Source: Nageia nagi (Eukaryota > Pinophyta). Taken from it: a DNA stretch of 64,000 nucleotides. Shown here one piece after another: positions 1 through 11,285 of the stretch. Location: NCBI GenBank assembly GCA_050084985.1, contig JBITNC010000001.1:198710001-198774000 (forward strand), in the 5' to 3' direction. Below the pieces are notes generated by a model, which was not told where the DNA came from, did no database searches, and was given only the letters and a program-made list of their open reading frames with translations. Every line of letters starts with the position of its first letter. Position 1 is the stretch's first letter. Made by a program: the position numbers and the translations under genes.

Positions 1-284
1 ACACCAATCAAGAATGAAACAAGTATATTGCTACCTATCAAGGATTTAGGATTGTATCATATCATGTTATATCTTTAATCATGCACAACCCCTCTACCTT
101 TATAAGTAACAGATCTAGTGCTAAGGCTCTTGCTTGGGCTTATTATGATGCCAAGCTGACCTGTTATCATAAAACATAAAGGTAGATTATAGTGCACATT
201 GATAAGATAATTTATTTAATAAATTATTTCAAATACCTAAAAAGGTATTTTAATTAAATTAAAATTCATTTTTAAGTGTTAAAA
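1..284 (-). repeat. E1 3' LTR (partial)
   Basis: Aligns to 7139-7431 and to the E2 LTRs at 20038-20357 and 47161-47486. Similarity stops after a GTTAAAA end, which matches GTTAATA and GTTAACA in the other copies. The rest of this LTR (about 440 bp) lies before the window. Confidence 0.8.
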
Positions 285-1248
285 GATGCCCTACTTTGAA
301 TATGGTTTAATGCTTTTGGGATAAAAGATAATCATAACAAGAAAAGTAAAAAAGTGCTCCCTGAAAAGTTATCTCATGGAGATAGCTTTGGATGCCTCAA
401 TTTTTTGCCTATATTATGCCCCCTCTTTGAATTAGTTACAACATGATGGAAATCTCATCATAGGATCAATATAAGGAAAAGACAAAGGAAATTGAAAAGA
501 GATTTGACAAGAAATATTTTTTTGAATAAGATATCTCAAATATAGACATTAAACATCATGATATAGAAAGTATGTAAGTGATAAGGAAGAAAACTTATCC
601 TTGGTGACTTACCCACCAAGATTTATGAAGTTGAATAATCAATTTAAATTGATCAACTTAGTTTCCCAAGACACCATGTTGCCATGGATTTTTGATATGG
701 AAGGACCTTCCTTACAAAGGTAACAAATAATAAGATTGACCCTTCCTTACAAAGGCATAAAATGATAAGATTGACCAACTTGGTTTTTAAAGTTACCATG
801 TTTCCATGATTGTTTTTTATAAGAGTGACCCTTCTTTACAAATGCATCAAATGGTATGAACAATGATACAAAAATAAATTTAATATGTTTTGACAAGCAC
901 CATTTATGATAAGCAAATTTTTACAAAAAGGAAATGAAAGTAAAGAAACAAACTACCTTTTTCATCATTTTACCATGATTTAGAAGAAATGATCAAATTT
1001 TGGATATTTGTGATCTTTTAAACCCAATAGAATCATTAGGCACACAATGGCATCGTTGGATTATAGCTTTATTTTCCCTAAAATGTTAGTATCCAAAGAT
1101 GAAGAAATATACATTATTACAAAAAATATCATACATAAAACTATTTCAAGTGCATAATGTTAATTGGATTATGTTCTTATTTATCTTCAATTATAGATAA
1201 TTTATATGCACCTTTTCCATAATTTGTAATGATAATGTTAGGACCTAT
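285..1248 (-). other. E1 untranslated region between integrase and 3' LTR
   Basis: No open frame of note. The first bases are conserved with E2 at 20358. On the minus strand they give a short purine-rich stretch just before the LTR, a plausible polypurine tract. A short motif around CCTTCCTTACAAAGG recurs at 706-760. The rest is AT-rich and unrecognised. Confidence 0.5.
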
Positions 1249-2230
1249 CTAGTTAGGTTCAAACTTACCTTTCTTTTCATTTTCTAGAGCTTCAGTGTTA
1301 GCAAAGTTTTCTTTTAAGACTAAATCACCAACCTTGAACTCTTTAAGCTTGATCTTTTTGTTGTAGGCTTTTTGGATTCTAGAATGATAAACACAAAGGT
1401 GTTCTAGAGCATTAACCCTTTTTTTATCTAGGACTTCTAGTTGGGCTAATCTAGCTTTTCTTCTATCTTCATCGGGAATGAGACCATCTAGTGACACATG
1501 AAGTGATGTGATCTCTAGTTCTAATGGAACTATGGCTTCATCACCATATATTAAGGAAAAAGAGGTTTCCCCTATGGAAGTCCTTATACTTGTTCTATAG
1601 GCCCACAAAGCATAAGGGATTTGTTCATACCAATCTTTATCATCTTTATGATAGTTTTGGATAAGATAATCTTAATGAATTTGTTGGATGCTTTAACTTG
1701 GCCATTACCTTGGGTATAATAAGGTGTAGATAATTTTCTCTCAGTATGATATTTATCACAAAATTATTTAACTTCATTGCCTCTTAAACTTGGACCATTA
1801 TGCATCAACAACTAAGATGACATACATATCTAGAAATGATAATTTTGATAATAAATTCAACAATTTTACCTCCTTTTGCAGACTTCATGGGTATAGCCTC
1901 CACCCATTTTGTGAAGAATTATGTAGCTATAATGATAAACATATGGCCATATCTCAAAATAGGGTTAATTTTACCAATAAAATCAAGTGCCCAAATGGAA
2001 AAAGACCAAGGGGATATAATGGAATGCAAACCATGAGAAGGAGAAGGCTAAAGCTTAGCATTCTTTTGATATTGCTCACATTTATTAATATGCAATTCAC
2101 AATCTTCAAGCATAGTAGGCCAATAATAACCTAGTCTAAGAAACTTTTGATAAACAAATTTAGCACTAAAGTGTCCACCACATTCACCATCATGAGCTTG
2201 ATGAAGAGCCATTTCAACTTCATGCCTCAT
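1249..2230 (-). pseudogene. E1 integrase remnant
   Basis: Three pieces in different frames. The zinc-binding N-terminus (2048-2230) has HQAHDGECGGHF and a KCEQYQ where the last Cys would be expected. The catalytic core lies at about 1620-1800 and its end at 1249-1608, with WAYRTSIRTSIGETSFSLIYG. In the core the first catalytic Asp before NGPSLRG reads as His, and the glutamate before ASNK reads as Lys (GQVKASNK), so the D,D,E triad is lost. Integrase would insert the cDNA copy into host DNA. Frameshifts and an in-frame stop confirm it is dead. Confidence 0.8.
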
Positions 2231-2499
2231 TAAACATACAAGAAGAGCACCATCAAAAGACCTTCTATATAATAAATCACCAATGATGGCATACTTGGTA
2301 GCTAGATTTTTAAGTCTGATTCAATAATTGTGATTAAAGGTAATAGAAATAAGACCATCTTTAAGATAATTAAAAACATATTGATACCATTCATACACAT
2401 TAATACAAGTAGCTGCATAACAATGATCTTCAACAAAAGCTTCAACAACATGCTCATGAGATGGCTTACCTATATTTTATTGTAAGAATAGTTTCCTTA

Positions 2500-2967
2500 T
2501 ATTCTATGTTAATAGGAGCAAGGGAAGCGACACTATCCATAGCATCATCATACCTATTGTTGTCTCTTAGAATTTTATCAATTTTATACTCATTGAAGTA
2601 GATTAGGAGACTTTCCACTATTTCTTTATATGGTTGTAACTTGGAATATTTGGTGTTTTATATGTTTTATACTTACTTCATAATTAGTTGAGAATCACTA
2701 AATATTTTTATCCTTTTTTACTTTTAGACGTATTGCAGCCTTCAAACCTAAGATAAGAGCCTCATATTTTGCCATATTCTTAGTGCAATCAAAACTTAAA
2801 CAATAATACATAGGGATAAAATCATCATGAGGATTGATTAAGACAATTCCTACCCTTGCTCCATGAATGCACTTGGAACTATCAAAGAATAAGGTCCATT
2901 CATTATTTTTCATAAAACCAACAAAAACTTGTAGGTACTCAAGCTCATGAATAGAGCAGCAACACAA
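2500..2967 (-). pseudogene. E1 archaeal-type RNase H and linker remnant
   Basis: The 2698-2967 frame contains EWTLFFDSSKCIHGARVGIV, then NMAKYEALILGLKAA. In the family the motif is DGS followed by NxAEYEAL. Here the catalytic Glu has become Lys (AKYEA). A second RNase H of this kind, placed between the RT module and integrase, is characteristic of Tat-lineage Ty3/gypsy elements. The downstream part (about 2500-2700) continues in broken frames with a segment resembling the E2 sequence SVAFLALINIE. Confidence 0.7.
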
Positions 2968-3217
2968 ACTCTAATAATGATGCTAGGATCATGATTGCCC
3001 TAATTATCCACTTTATCTAGGAACTCCTACATATGATATACTTTGTTTCTTGGATGATTGGTGATGAAATTTGCTATATACTATTATTTTATCAATTTAT
3101 GAGTGAAAAAGACCAAATCAAACTCCTGAAGCAACATTACCTATTTTGTAGCTCTTTTGGATGGGTATAATTTAGACATGAGATATTTGAGAGGATCAAC
3201 GTGAGCTATGATATATG

Positions 3218-4465
3218 TTACATTTCAAGCATGTAATATCTTAGCTTTTCAATTGAGAAGACTATCGTAAAACATATATTTTCTATTGGAGTGTACCTTA
3301 TCTCATAATCAAGTAAAGTCTTGTTGATACAATAGATTACTCTTTCCTTATTTTTGCCATCTTTTTGAGCTATCATTGCCCCTAATGCACTTAATGTTGC
3401 TGAAACATAAAGTAATAAACTCTTATTTGAATTATAGGGGGCTAATATGGGAGCATTAGTAAGGTACCTTTTGATGTTATCCAAATTCGTTTGATACTTC
3501 TCATCCTAAATGAATTTCTCATCTTTCTTCAACAAATGAGAAAATGAAGAATTCATATCTACTAACTAAGCAATAAACCTTATGACTGCTTGAACTTTTC
3601 CTTGAAGAATTCTAAATTCTTTCAAATTCTTAGGGGGGGCAAATCAATAATGGCTAAAATTTACTTAGATATACCTATATGCTTCTTCTTAAAATAATGA
3701 AACCAATAAATTTACCTTATGATATTGCAAATGCACACTTTTGACATTTTAATTTCAACTTGTACTCTCTCATTCTCTAGAAAATCTTTTTCAAATTTGA
3801 AATTTTATTAGCTTTAGTTATGGACTTTGCTAGGATATCGTTAACATATAACTCAACATTGTCATGGATTATATCATGAAACATACTTATCATAGATCTT
3901 TGATAAGTTGCACTTACATTCTTAGACCAAAAGGTATGACCACCCAACAAAATATGCCCCAAGGATAAACAAAAGCTATCTTATGTTGATCTTCCTTACA
4001 GATCCTTATTTGATTGTAGCCAAAAAAACCATCCACAAAAGATAATATTTCATGGCCTATTGTTGAATCTATAATCATATCAATGTTAGGAAAAGGAAGG
4101 GAGTCTTTAGGATATGCCTTGTTGATATCCCTAAAATTTGTACAACATCTTATTTCACAAGTAGGCTTAGTTATAGGCATAATGTTAGAAATCCATAGAA
4201 AATAATCAATAGAAAAAATAAAACCAATAGCAAGATACTTTTTGATCTTCTTTTTAATAGCAAGGGCTACCCTAGGATGCATTTTTCTAGGCTTTTGTTG
4301 GACTAGTTTTACATTTTCATTGATAACTAGGATATGAGTGATAAAATCAAGATCAAGACTAGGAATATCAGAATAAGACCAAATAAAAAAACTAAATAAC
4401 TCTTTTAACAATAGGCAATACCTTTCTTGCTCTTCCAAGGTTAACCAAGCTCTTATTTTGATCAA
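3218..4465 (-). pseudogene. E1 reverse transcriptase and first RNase H remnant
   Basis: The RT palm runs from 4465 down, with CTNFRDINKAYPKDSLPFPN, DGFFGYNQIRI and VIPFGLRM. The next frame (3777-3962) holds ATYQRSM and the active-site loop YVNDILAKS, where the family has YVDD: one catalytic Asp is Asn. After a broken thumb, 3218-3484 holds the RNase H start with LLLYVSATLSALGAMIAQ and RYTPIEN. The YVxDxLxKS and PKDxFPLPNID style is Tat-like. Frames shift at about 3915 and 3490, so no full protein is possible. Confidence 0.85.
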
Positions 4466-5531
4466 CTTTAGGTCCTCTTAGGTATTGATATTTACATCTA
4501 TTATTTCTTCACTAAGATAAGATATTTTGTCACTACGTTGGAGAGGCATAGGTAATGCCCTCAATCCTATATACAAACCCAATCATAAGAGATATGAATA
4601 ATGGAGTGGTCATGCTAGGATCCTAGTAACATCACTCTATTAAGAAAAAGAGATGACTGATAATGAAAGACAAATTATCTAGACTTAGGATTGACTTGAC
4701 AAAAAATGAATAAAAAGTATAAAGAAAGGATAATGATATAACTTGCAATGTTTGCATCATCTGTGCAAACCTCCTCACCAAAATAAGCTTGATATCATAT
4801 GAACCAATCTATGAACCTCTTTTCATTATCTTAGGGAACTCACTTCGTGCCCCTAGCTTCTCAAGGATAGCATCATCATTTTAGAAGATGTCCAGTTGAA
4901 GTAGAGTAGTAACAGGTAAGAATGGGTTTGCATAGTAATCTTGTAATTCTTCCATAGGACCATGCATCATGCTACAATGTATCCATTCATCAAAAATATC
5001 TCTAGTGCATCCATGATCACTACTATCAACATGTTGAATGACTAGAGTTGATGAGGATGAACTAGGTGTAGTCTCATCAAATCCAACATCAGTTGTTCTC
5101 TTGTGTTGACCTTCATTTGGAATAGGGTCTATGATACCCTCCTCATTCTTATCTAATCTTTTTCCTCCATATTAACATTAATTGATACTATTGAAATGTA
5201 TACTTAACTAGCCTAATAAAATTTACGAGATAGAAGTGGTATCAGATGAGATCTTTATCCTACTCAGGAATGGAGAGGTAATGTTCAATTTTATCCTCCT
5301 TCAAGTAGCAACGTTGATTTTTTGGGATGGAAAGAGGTCATCCAATCTCTCTAAAGTTCTCCTATATATCGATCTCTAAGATTTTGTATGCTCAAGACCT
5401 ATCTCTTATGGATTGATATCATTAATAGGTGTTGGTGCTTCCTCCTTACTTTTGACCAAATTGTGAGTAATCTAAAACCTCTCAGCTGCTTGATATAAAT
5501 CTATAGGATTATCTTCTATATGAATAGTAAC
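4466..5531 (-). other. E1 protease-RT linker, no intact frame
   Basis: Corresponds to E2 25260-26209 by scattered similarity. It probably encoded the protease-RT linker, but stops occur in all frames. I see no other feature here. Confidence 0.45.
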
Positions 5532-5738
5532 CTACTTGCCTTTGTGCATAAATTTAATTGACTGATGCAATGTGGAAGTAACAACCCTAATCTTATGGAT
5601 CCATGGTCTACTAAGCAACAAGTTATATGGCAATTTCACTTGAAAAATATAGACTTTTTTATGAATAGTTTTATCACCTACTTTAATAGGCATAGATACA
5701 TATCTAATACATTCTCTTTTTAGTATTATCAAACTCAT
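5532..5738 (-). pseudogene. E1 aspartic protease C-terminal fragment
   Basis: The 68-residue frame contains YNLLLSRPWIHKI, then VVTSTLHQSIKFMHKGK. This matches the C-terminal half of Tat-type retropepsin (family motif YNLLLGRxWIH). The catalytic DTG/DSG half should lie at higher coordinates, where the 248-bp foreign insert begins. So the active site was deleted rather than only mutated. Confidence 0.7.
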
Positions 5739-5752
5739 TTATGCTAATGGGA

Positions 5753-6000
5753 TTCACTAATATTTTTTTTTCTATTTATTTACTAACATTTATTTAATTT
5801 TTAATTTTAGTGCGATTCATCACTAATGCCAGTGGAGGTCAAGGATTAGACTGTTGAGAATAGGAGTGGTGGTGATCATGGTGATGCACCTACTGATCGT
5901 TGTGAGCTTGATAATGATCATGATCGTGATTTTGGTTCATGATACATTATGATTTGATACTATGCTACATTTATGATGTGATTTAACATTTTGATGTATT
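5753..6000. repeat. 248-bp direct duplicate (copy A) inserted in E1
   Basis: Aligns to 7811-8058 in the same orientation over 248 bp with no gaps and, by hand count, 5 mismatches. Both edges are abrupt: protease sequence ends just before it and gag sequence resumes just after it. It replaces E1 coding sequence that E2 still has in part. Confidence 0.9.
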
Positions 6001-6640
6001 AGATATTGTGGATAAACATGGATGTGACATGAGACTCAGATAAGGGTTCAAGAATCATGCTCCATATTTTTTAGAATCTTTATGCAAATTTATCAAATCT
6101 TTCATTTGAACCTTAGATAGCACTAACTAAATTTGAAACTATCATTTGTTTAAGAGCATGATATTTTAAATGGATATAAAATTTTGAGATAAGTTATGCA
6201 TAGAAATTAATGGATGTAGTGGGTGAATAGAAGTACCAATTGAATGTTTCACCTCTAAATGTAGTAGGGAAGTACTTAGCCATCAAATTATCATTCACCC
6301 TAAATTTCAATTCAAACTTCATCTTGAAATATTTGATATAGGTCATAGGATCTCCTTCACCATTATATGTATCAAAAATAGGTTCAACTTATAAATTTGG
6401 TACCCTAGTATTGAGAATCTCATCACATAATGGGTTGGAATCCCTAGACATAAATGGAGCAGCTCCAATAGATCGACTATTGCCCTTAATGTAAGAGGCT
6501 TCACTTCTTTCATCATTTCCATATAGCATTTTCTTCATATTACATTTGGTTGCCTCATAAAAGCTATTAACCAAGGGAAGAAACTCAACTGATTCTATTT
6601 TTGAAACACTTGAAATGAAAGATTAGTCCCATCCAAAACC
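6001..6640 (-). pseudogene. E1 gag remnant
   Basis: Read on the minus strand, about 6190-6370 encodes YNGEGDPMTYIKYF, then FPTTFRGETFNWYF. This is the retrotransposon gag signature (DP..HI..F followed by L.G.A..WY). The 6389-6574 frame (MVNSFYEATKCNMKKMLYG) precedes it and is homologous to E2 46465-46647. Gag would form the virus-like particle. In-frame stops and loss of the C-terminal part to the 248-bp insert make it non-functional. Confidence 0.75.
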
Positions 6641-6690
6641 CTAAGATTTTGGTGCAACTAGTGAAGGATAACATGATGTATTAAAGAAAA

Positions 6691-6703
6691 GTCAGGTTCA
6701 CCA
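6691..6703 (-). other. E1 primer binding site candidate
   Basis: The minus strand reads TGGTGAACCTGAC two bases inside the 5' LTR. The same TGGTGAACC core sits at the same spacing in E5 (38454), and a mutated form in E2. It is not the initiator-Met type. I could not assign the tRNA. Confidence 0.6.
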
Positions 6704-6705
6704 AT

Positions 6706-7431
6706 TATTATAAGAAAAATAATAATAATTAGGGTTATTTATAGCATATCCAATTTAATCAATTTATCATGAAATAATAGGAAATAATAATATGAAAGAT
6801 GATGATGACCTAATTGATCTTGACCTATCAAACTGGATTTATAGAAGATACAAACCTATACTTTACCTATGATGATGATTGAAGTAAATATCCAATAAAA
6901 AGAGGAAAAATTATGGGATTTTATGAAGAACAAAGCTATGAATCTAACCTCAACCTAGTGTCAACACTAGGAACCCAACAATGTTGCCCAATTACCATTC
7001 CAAAATACCTAGCCCTTTCACTCGATATCATCATCTCACCTTTGATGCATGAAATATCACTCATGAATAGATGAAAGATCATAGGAATGCAAAGCCCAAA
7101 GTATAACAAAATTAAAAAATTATAAGTGGGATTAAGAAACACCAATCAAGAATGACATAAGTATATTGTCACCTGTCAAGAATTTAGGATTATATCATGT
7201 CATGTCATATCCTTGATCATGCATAACCCCTCCACCTTTATAGGTGATAGGTCTAGTGCTAAGGCTCCTCCTTAGGCTTATTATGATGTTGAGCTAACCT
7301 GTTATCCTAAAACATAAAGGTAGATGAGAGTGCACATTGATAAGAGTATTTATTTAATAAATTAAATAAATTATTTTGAATACCTAAAAGGGTACTTTAA
7401 TTAAATTAAAATACCTTTTTTGATGTTAATA
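6706..7431 (-). repeat. E1 5' LTR
   Basis: About 726 bp. It is homologous over its whole length to the E2 LTRs (19603-20357 and 46735-47486), and its right 293 bp match 1-284. The ends are degenerate forms of a short inverted repeat seen best in E2 (TGTTATAAC to GTTAACA). Confidence 0.85.
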
Positions 7432-7810
7432 GATTATATAGGTACCATTCCACCAATATGCAATAAAAAAATATGGAAATAAATGGTGAAAAATATAAAT
7501 GATGATGAAGGGCATTGTAGGTCCACAAACGAACATTCAGTGCAAGAAAAAGTTTCATCTATACGTAGTTTTAGTAGATCAAATTTTGTTGGTCGTACAC
7601 ATTAGATTGATAACATAGGAAAACATAGAATTGAGGCCATGTTTGTGAGTATATTCTATAAATTATTTAATATTTTTTAAAAAATAGTTAAATAATGGTA
7701 TATTATATTTAATTAAATATATATTTTTTGTAGTTCAATAAATTTGTAATGCTTTTGACATTAGATGAATTGGCTTATGGACTTAAAGAAGGTTTCAATA
7801 GGTTGAAACC

Positions 7811-8058
7811 TTCACTAATATTTTTTTTTCTATTTATTTACTAACATTTATTTAATTTTTAATTTTAGTGGGATTCATCACTAATGCCAGTGGAGGTCAA
7901 GGATTAGACTGTTGAGAATAGGAGTGGTGGTGATCATGGTGATGCACCTACTTATCGTTGTGAGCTTGATAATGATCATGATCATGATTTTGATTCATGA
8001 TACATTATGATTTGATACTATGCTACATTTATGATGTGATTTAACATTTTGATATATT
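7811..8058. repeat. 248-bp direct duplicate (copy B), probable donor
   Basis: Gap-free match to 5753-6000. Here the segment continues naturally on both sides (acceptor-like TTTTAG inside, AT-rich tail after), so this is the likely source copy. Confidence 0.85.
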
Positions 8059-8490
8059 TGTCTTAAATTTTAATTTTATGCCTTGAGTTGAGTTTCATAT
8101 TTAATATTTAATATTTATATGTATTTAGTATTTAATATTTATTTATTTAATTCATTTTAGTTTAATAAACTAAAATAAATTAAATTAATTTTATAAAAAT
8201 ATAATATAAAAATATGTTAAAAATAAGAATTAATAAATAAATTAAATTAAATTAAAAAAAATTAATATAATATTAAAAATATACAAAAAATGAAAATTAA
8301 TAAATAAATTAAATTATGTTTTCAAAAAAATAGCATTGAAAAACAATATAAAAAAATGAAAAAATAATTTTCAATTTTAAAATAAATAAAAAAATCTTGA
8401 TGCTATAAATGATGCTACTACAAATGCAAATTCAACACAAATAAATTTTCTAGTGATGCAAAATATGACAGTACATGGATGCTATTTTTG

Positions 8491-8745
8491 ATGCAAAATT
8501 AGACAACATTGACACTATCACATACACTACATGTCGCTATTAATGACATAAAATATATTTTTTATTATGCCCATAGTGATGTAGTTTGATGCTAATTATG
8601 ATGCGAAGCGACCCATATTTTTAATGCAAAATTAGCCAACATAGATGCTATACTAGATGTTGCATGTCGTTATTGATGATGTAAAATATACTTTTCATTA
8701 CACCCATAGTGACGTAGCTTGACACTAATTATGACACTTAGTGAC
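8491..8745. repeat. Two diverged tandem units of about 133 bp
   Basis: A unit starting ATGCAAAATTAG at 8491 repeats at 8624. Both contain a CATGTCG-type core, then ATAAAATATA, then CCATAGTGA and GCTAATTATG. Units differ at many positions and are older than the 248-bp duplication. Confidence 0.6.
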
Positions 8746-9044
8746 ACTATACATAATGCCAAATCACTTTTTTTGTGATGCTTATTGACGAAAATGTAGC
8801 ACAATTTGACGCTAGGCAAAATGTAATACCACATTTTTTGATGACATTATTCCTAATGTGTATGTTAGCATCATATTTGGCAATAATGTTTTGGAATTAA
8901 AAAAAAAAAAGATTAGATTCTAACGTGCACCCTAACACTAAATTGACTTTGTGTTATAATGAGGAAAGAGTTATTCATGATAAATTAGGACTTAGAAGAT
9001 CATAAAGAATTAAGCTCCAATAAAGTTTTAAATTAGATATTAAT

Positions 9045-9180
9045 ATGAAGAGGTAGTTGAAAACTCTCAAGTGGATAATGAGAGGCCTGAGTTTCAACTC
9101 TCCCCTCTCACATGTAGGTGGATATGTAACATATGGTGGGTATTAATTCCTTGCACAAACTTATTACTCATCAAAGGATA
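9045..9180 (+). mobile_element. Possible tRNA-derived SINE head
   Basis: AACTCTCAAGTGG at 9062-9074 resembles a polymerase III A box, and GAGTTTCAACTCTCC at about 9089-9103 resembles a B box at tRNA-like spacing. The sequence continues with a non-tRNA body (CATGTAGGTGGATATG). No poly-A or T tail or target duplication was confirmed. Confidence 0.3.
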
Positions 9181-9329
9181 AAAACTTGACAATGGAGTTT
9201 GGCTTGTAGTCCATTGAAAATTTGATCAAGATAACCAAGTAATTGAACTATGTTGAAGTTTTGTAATTAAAGAATTAGGATCAAAGATATTAAGGGTTTA
9301 TTTGAAAGCTCTCTCTCTCACATAAATAA

Positions 9330-9740
9330 TCAATATTGTAAGAGAGATTTTTCTTCTAACCATCTTCAAATCCTTCAGCATTCATCAATAATATGAGAAA
9401 TATAAACATTCAACAACCATAGGTGATAGTTGTCAACATCAAAAAGGGTATACATAGTAGTGTTATTTAGAGTAAATTTCCTAGAAATAAGTTTATTTTT
9501 CCATGTAAAAGTGAAGAAGGTAATAACACCATCTTTTAATTATTACATGTAAAGTATGTACAAAATGCCCATGGGACCAAATGTGTCTATTGGTATTTGC
9601 AAATTAAAATTTACAATCTTAATTTTTTGTAAACATTAAAAGTTAAGCTTATCACATTTTTTCGATGACTTTTCAATGATATACTTATGGGAGGCATATC
9701 CAAGACCTATAGCATTCCAAGATATAACTTTCATGAGAAG
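9330..9740 (-). pseudogene. LINE (L1-type) endonuclease remnant
   Basis: On the minus strand, about 9740-9640 reads KVISWNAIGLGYASHKYIIE. This resembles the N-terminus of plant L1 endonucleases (SWNxRGLG followed by a helix). Another frame downstream reads FTFTWKNKLISRKF and then LWLLNVYISHIIDEC, matching the GxxxxW...NVYGP part of the same domain. A frameshift and several stops separate them. No RT follows here. Confidence 0.6.
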
Positions 9741-11129
9741 ATTGAGGTACATGTATCCTCGTCAACCTCCTCATCATTTACTTTATTTTTTCGATCAACA
9801 AATTTATTACATAAAAATTATTATGAAAGAGTTCTACGAAAATATTTTCTAATTTATCCTTCCTAAAATCCTATATAGGGCTATCAAAGTGATGGTTTAG
9901 GTAGAGTTGAAAGAAGACCTTGCTCACATGAACTTTTGGTATATGCTTTTGAGAAGTAGCAATGAAATTCACTAGTAAATATTGATGATTATGTAATTAT
10001 GTGGGTTGAGAGGGTTACAATCCTAAACCTTGATCTTCAAGTTGCATTACTTATGGCAAAGTAAAGGCCTATGATTTTGAAAGTTCTAAGGGCAATGATG
10101 GTATGTGTTAACTATAGTTAGTGTTTAAACTAATATTTTTTCAATTAGTATTTTTTCTTATTAGCAATAAGTGTTCAACCATTCATAGTGGTAGTCTTGA
10201 TGATAATAATTCATTTTGGTTAAATTATGTTAGACTTACACCTCTCAATAAGCAAGAGATGGTCATGTTTCTTATGATTTGAATATTCATAATGAGTATT
10301 ATTTAAGTTTATATAAAGTACTTATTTCTTGTAGTAATGTGAATCGACTTGGATATCTACATACTCATTTAAAATTTTGAGATAAATTGATTTTAATGCA
10401 CACATGTTGATGAGGTGGGAAAAAAATAAAATTATGACTATTTGTAGAAAATAAAATATTCTAACAACTTAGTTACAAGCATCATAAATGGCCATAAAGA
10501 TAATGGTAAACTAGAGAATGTTTATGAAGACTTGAATTTTTAAGGCACAATGATGAAAAATAAGAATATTTTATCTAGTGAGAAAACAAAAGCAAGGAGT
10601 TATAAACATACCAAAGACATTAGAATTATAATACTTGATAATAGTAAAATGAAAATGAAAAAACCCTTAATCAAATTTTGTGTAGCATCAATGCTAGTAC
10701 AAAGACTATGAAGATGGAGCATTTAAAGGAGATAATTATGCATTGGGGGAACGTTGCTTTTGCATTGCATTATGCAACACTGGGTGGAGATCATGCATCC
10801 ACCAATAGGATTAAAGATGATGTGTAGTATCAAATTCTTAAATAGAAAACATAACATTTAAAATAATATTAATTATTACCAAGGTGAACAATCAAAGTTG
10901 CAACTCCCAAAAAAGACAGATGATAGAAAATTATTCACTTAAGAAATACTCTTACTGTAAACATATAATATATTCTCCCCAATCAAATCAACTCTGTCCA
11001 TATGAAACTTTTTATTTACAATAATATATTATATTATTAAATTTTTGTAGAAGTTGATCGATTTCAAATAGCACATCAATGACAATTGTATTTGATTCGA
11101 TCGTACAAATAGTACGAATACTCTACGCC

Positions 11130-11285
11130 TCTGCAAATCTGAATTGATTGGGTCGTGCGACTGCATGCTGAATGCACAACGCCAGACGGCTGGAAAATTC
11201 AAACACGGCTGGCTATTTCTCCACCGCCACCGACATTCCGCCCTCCAAGTCAAATTTCTACGCTGCAACCTGCAGGCTTCCACAT
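11130..11285. other. GC- and CpG-rich patch in AT-rich DNA
   Basis: A run of CpG-containing words (CACAACGCCAGACGGC, CACCGCCACCGACATTCCGC) stands out from AT-rich flanks. Short overlapping frames exist on both strands, but none shows a family signature. It may be a low-copy, unmethylated gene relic or regulatory patch. Confidence 0.35.

Larger units (their letters stand above)
1..7431 (-). mobile_element. E1: Tat-like Ty3/gypsy LTR retrotransposon, degenerate, left end cut by window
   Basis: Positions 1-284 repeat 7139-7431, so these are the two LTRs of one element; the left LTR continues outside the window. Read on the minus strand the order is 5' LTR, primer site, gag, protease, reverse transcriptase/RNase H, archaeal-type RNase H, integrase, 3' LTR. 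That order and the extra RNase H are typical of the Tat lineage. Every domain is broken by stops or frameshifts, and the RT, integrase and RNase H active sites have lost key residues, so it cannot transpose by itself. Part of gag and protease is replaced by a 248-bp insert (5753-6000). Confidence 0.85.
7432..8890. mobile_element. Degenerate DNA-transposon-like sequence, possibly CACTA-type
   Basis: Two intron-like joins are visible on the plus strand: GTGAGT at about 7646 to TTTTTTGTAG at about 7732, and a T-rich stretch ending TTTTAG at 7868. The exon after it reads DSSLMPVEVKD, then a run rich in D, H and N, to a stop. A very AT-rich stretch follows, then 8491-8745 with repeats built on GATGCTAATTATGATGC, like subterminal repeats of CACTA elements. 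I see no CACTA terminus and no recognisable transposase, so the class is a guess. Confidence 0.35.

Noticed and set aside
1-7431. Endogenous pararetrovirus (caulimovirid) as an alternative for the RT-containing blocks
   Set aside because: LTR pairs, integrase domains and gag zinc modules are present, which fit Ty3/gypsy elements; no movement-protein signature was seen.
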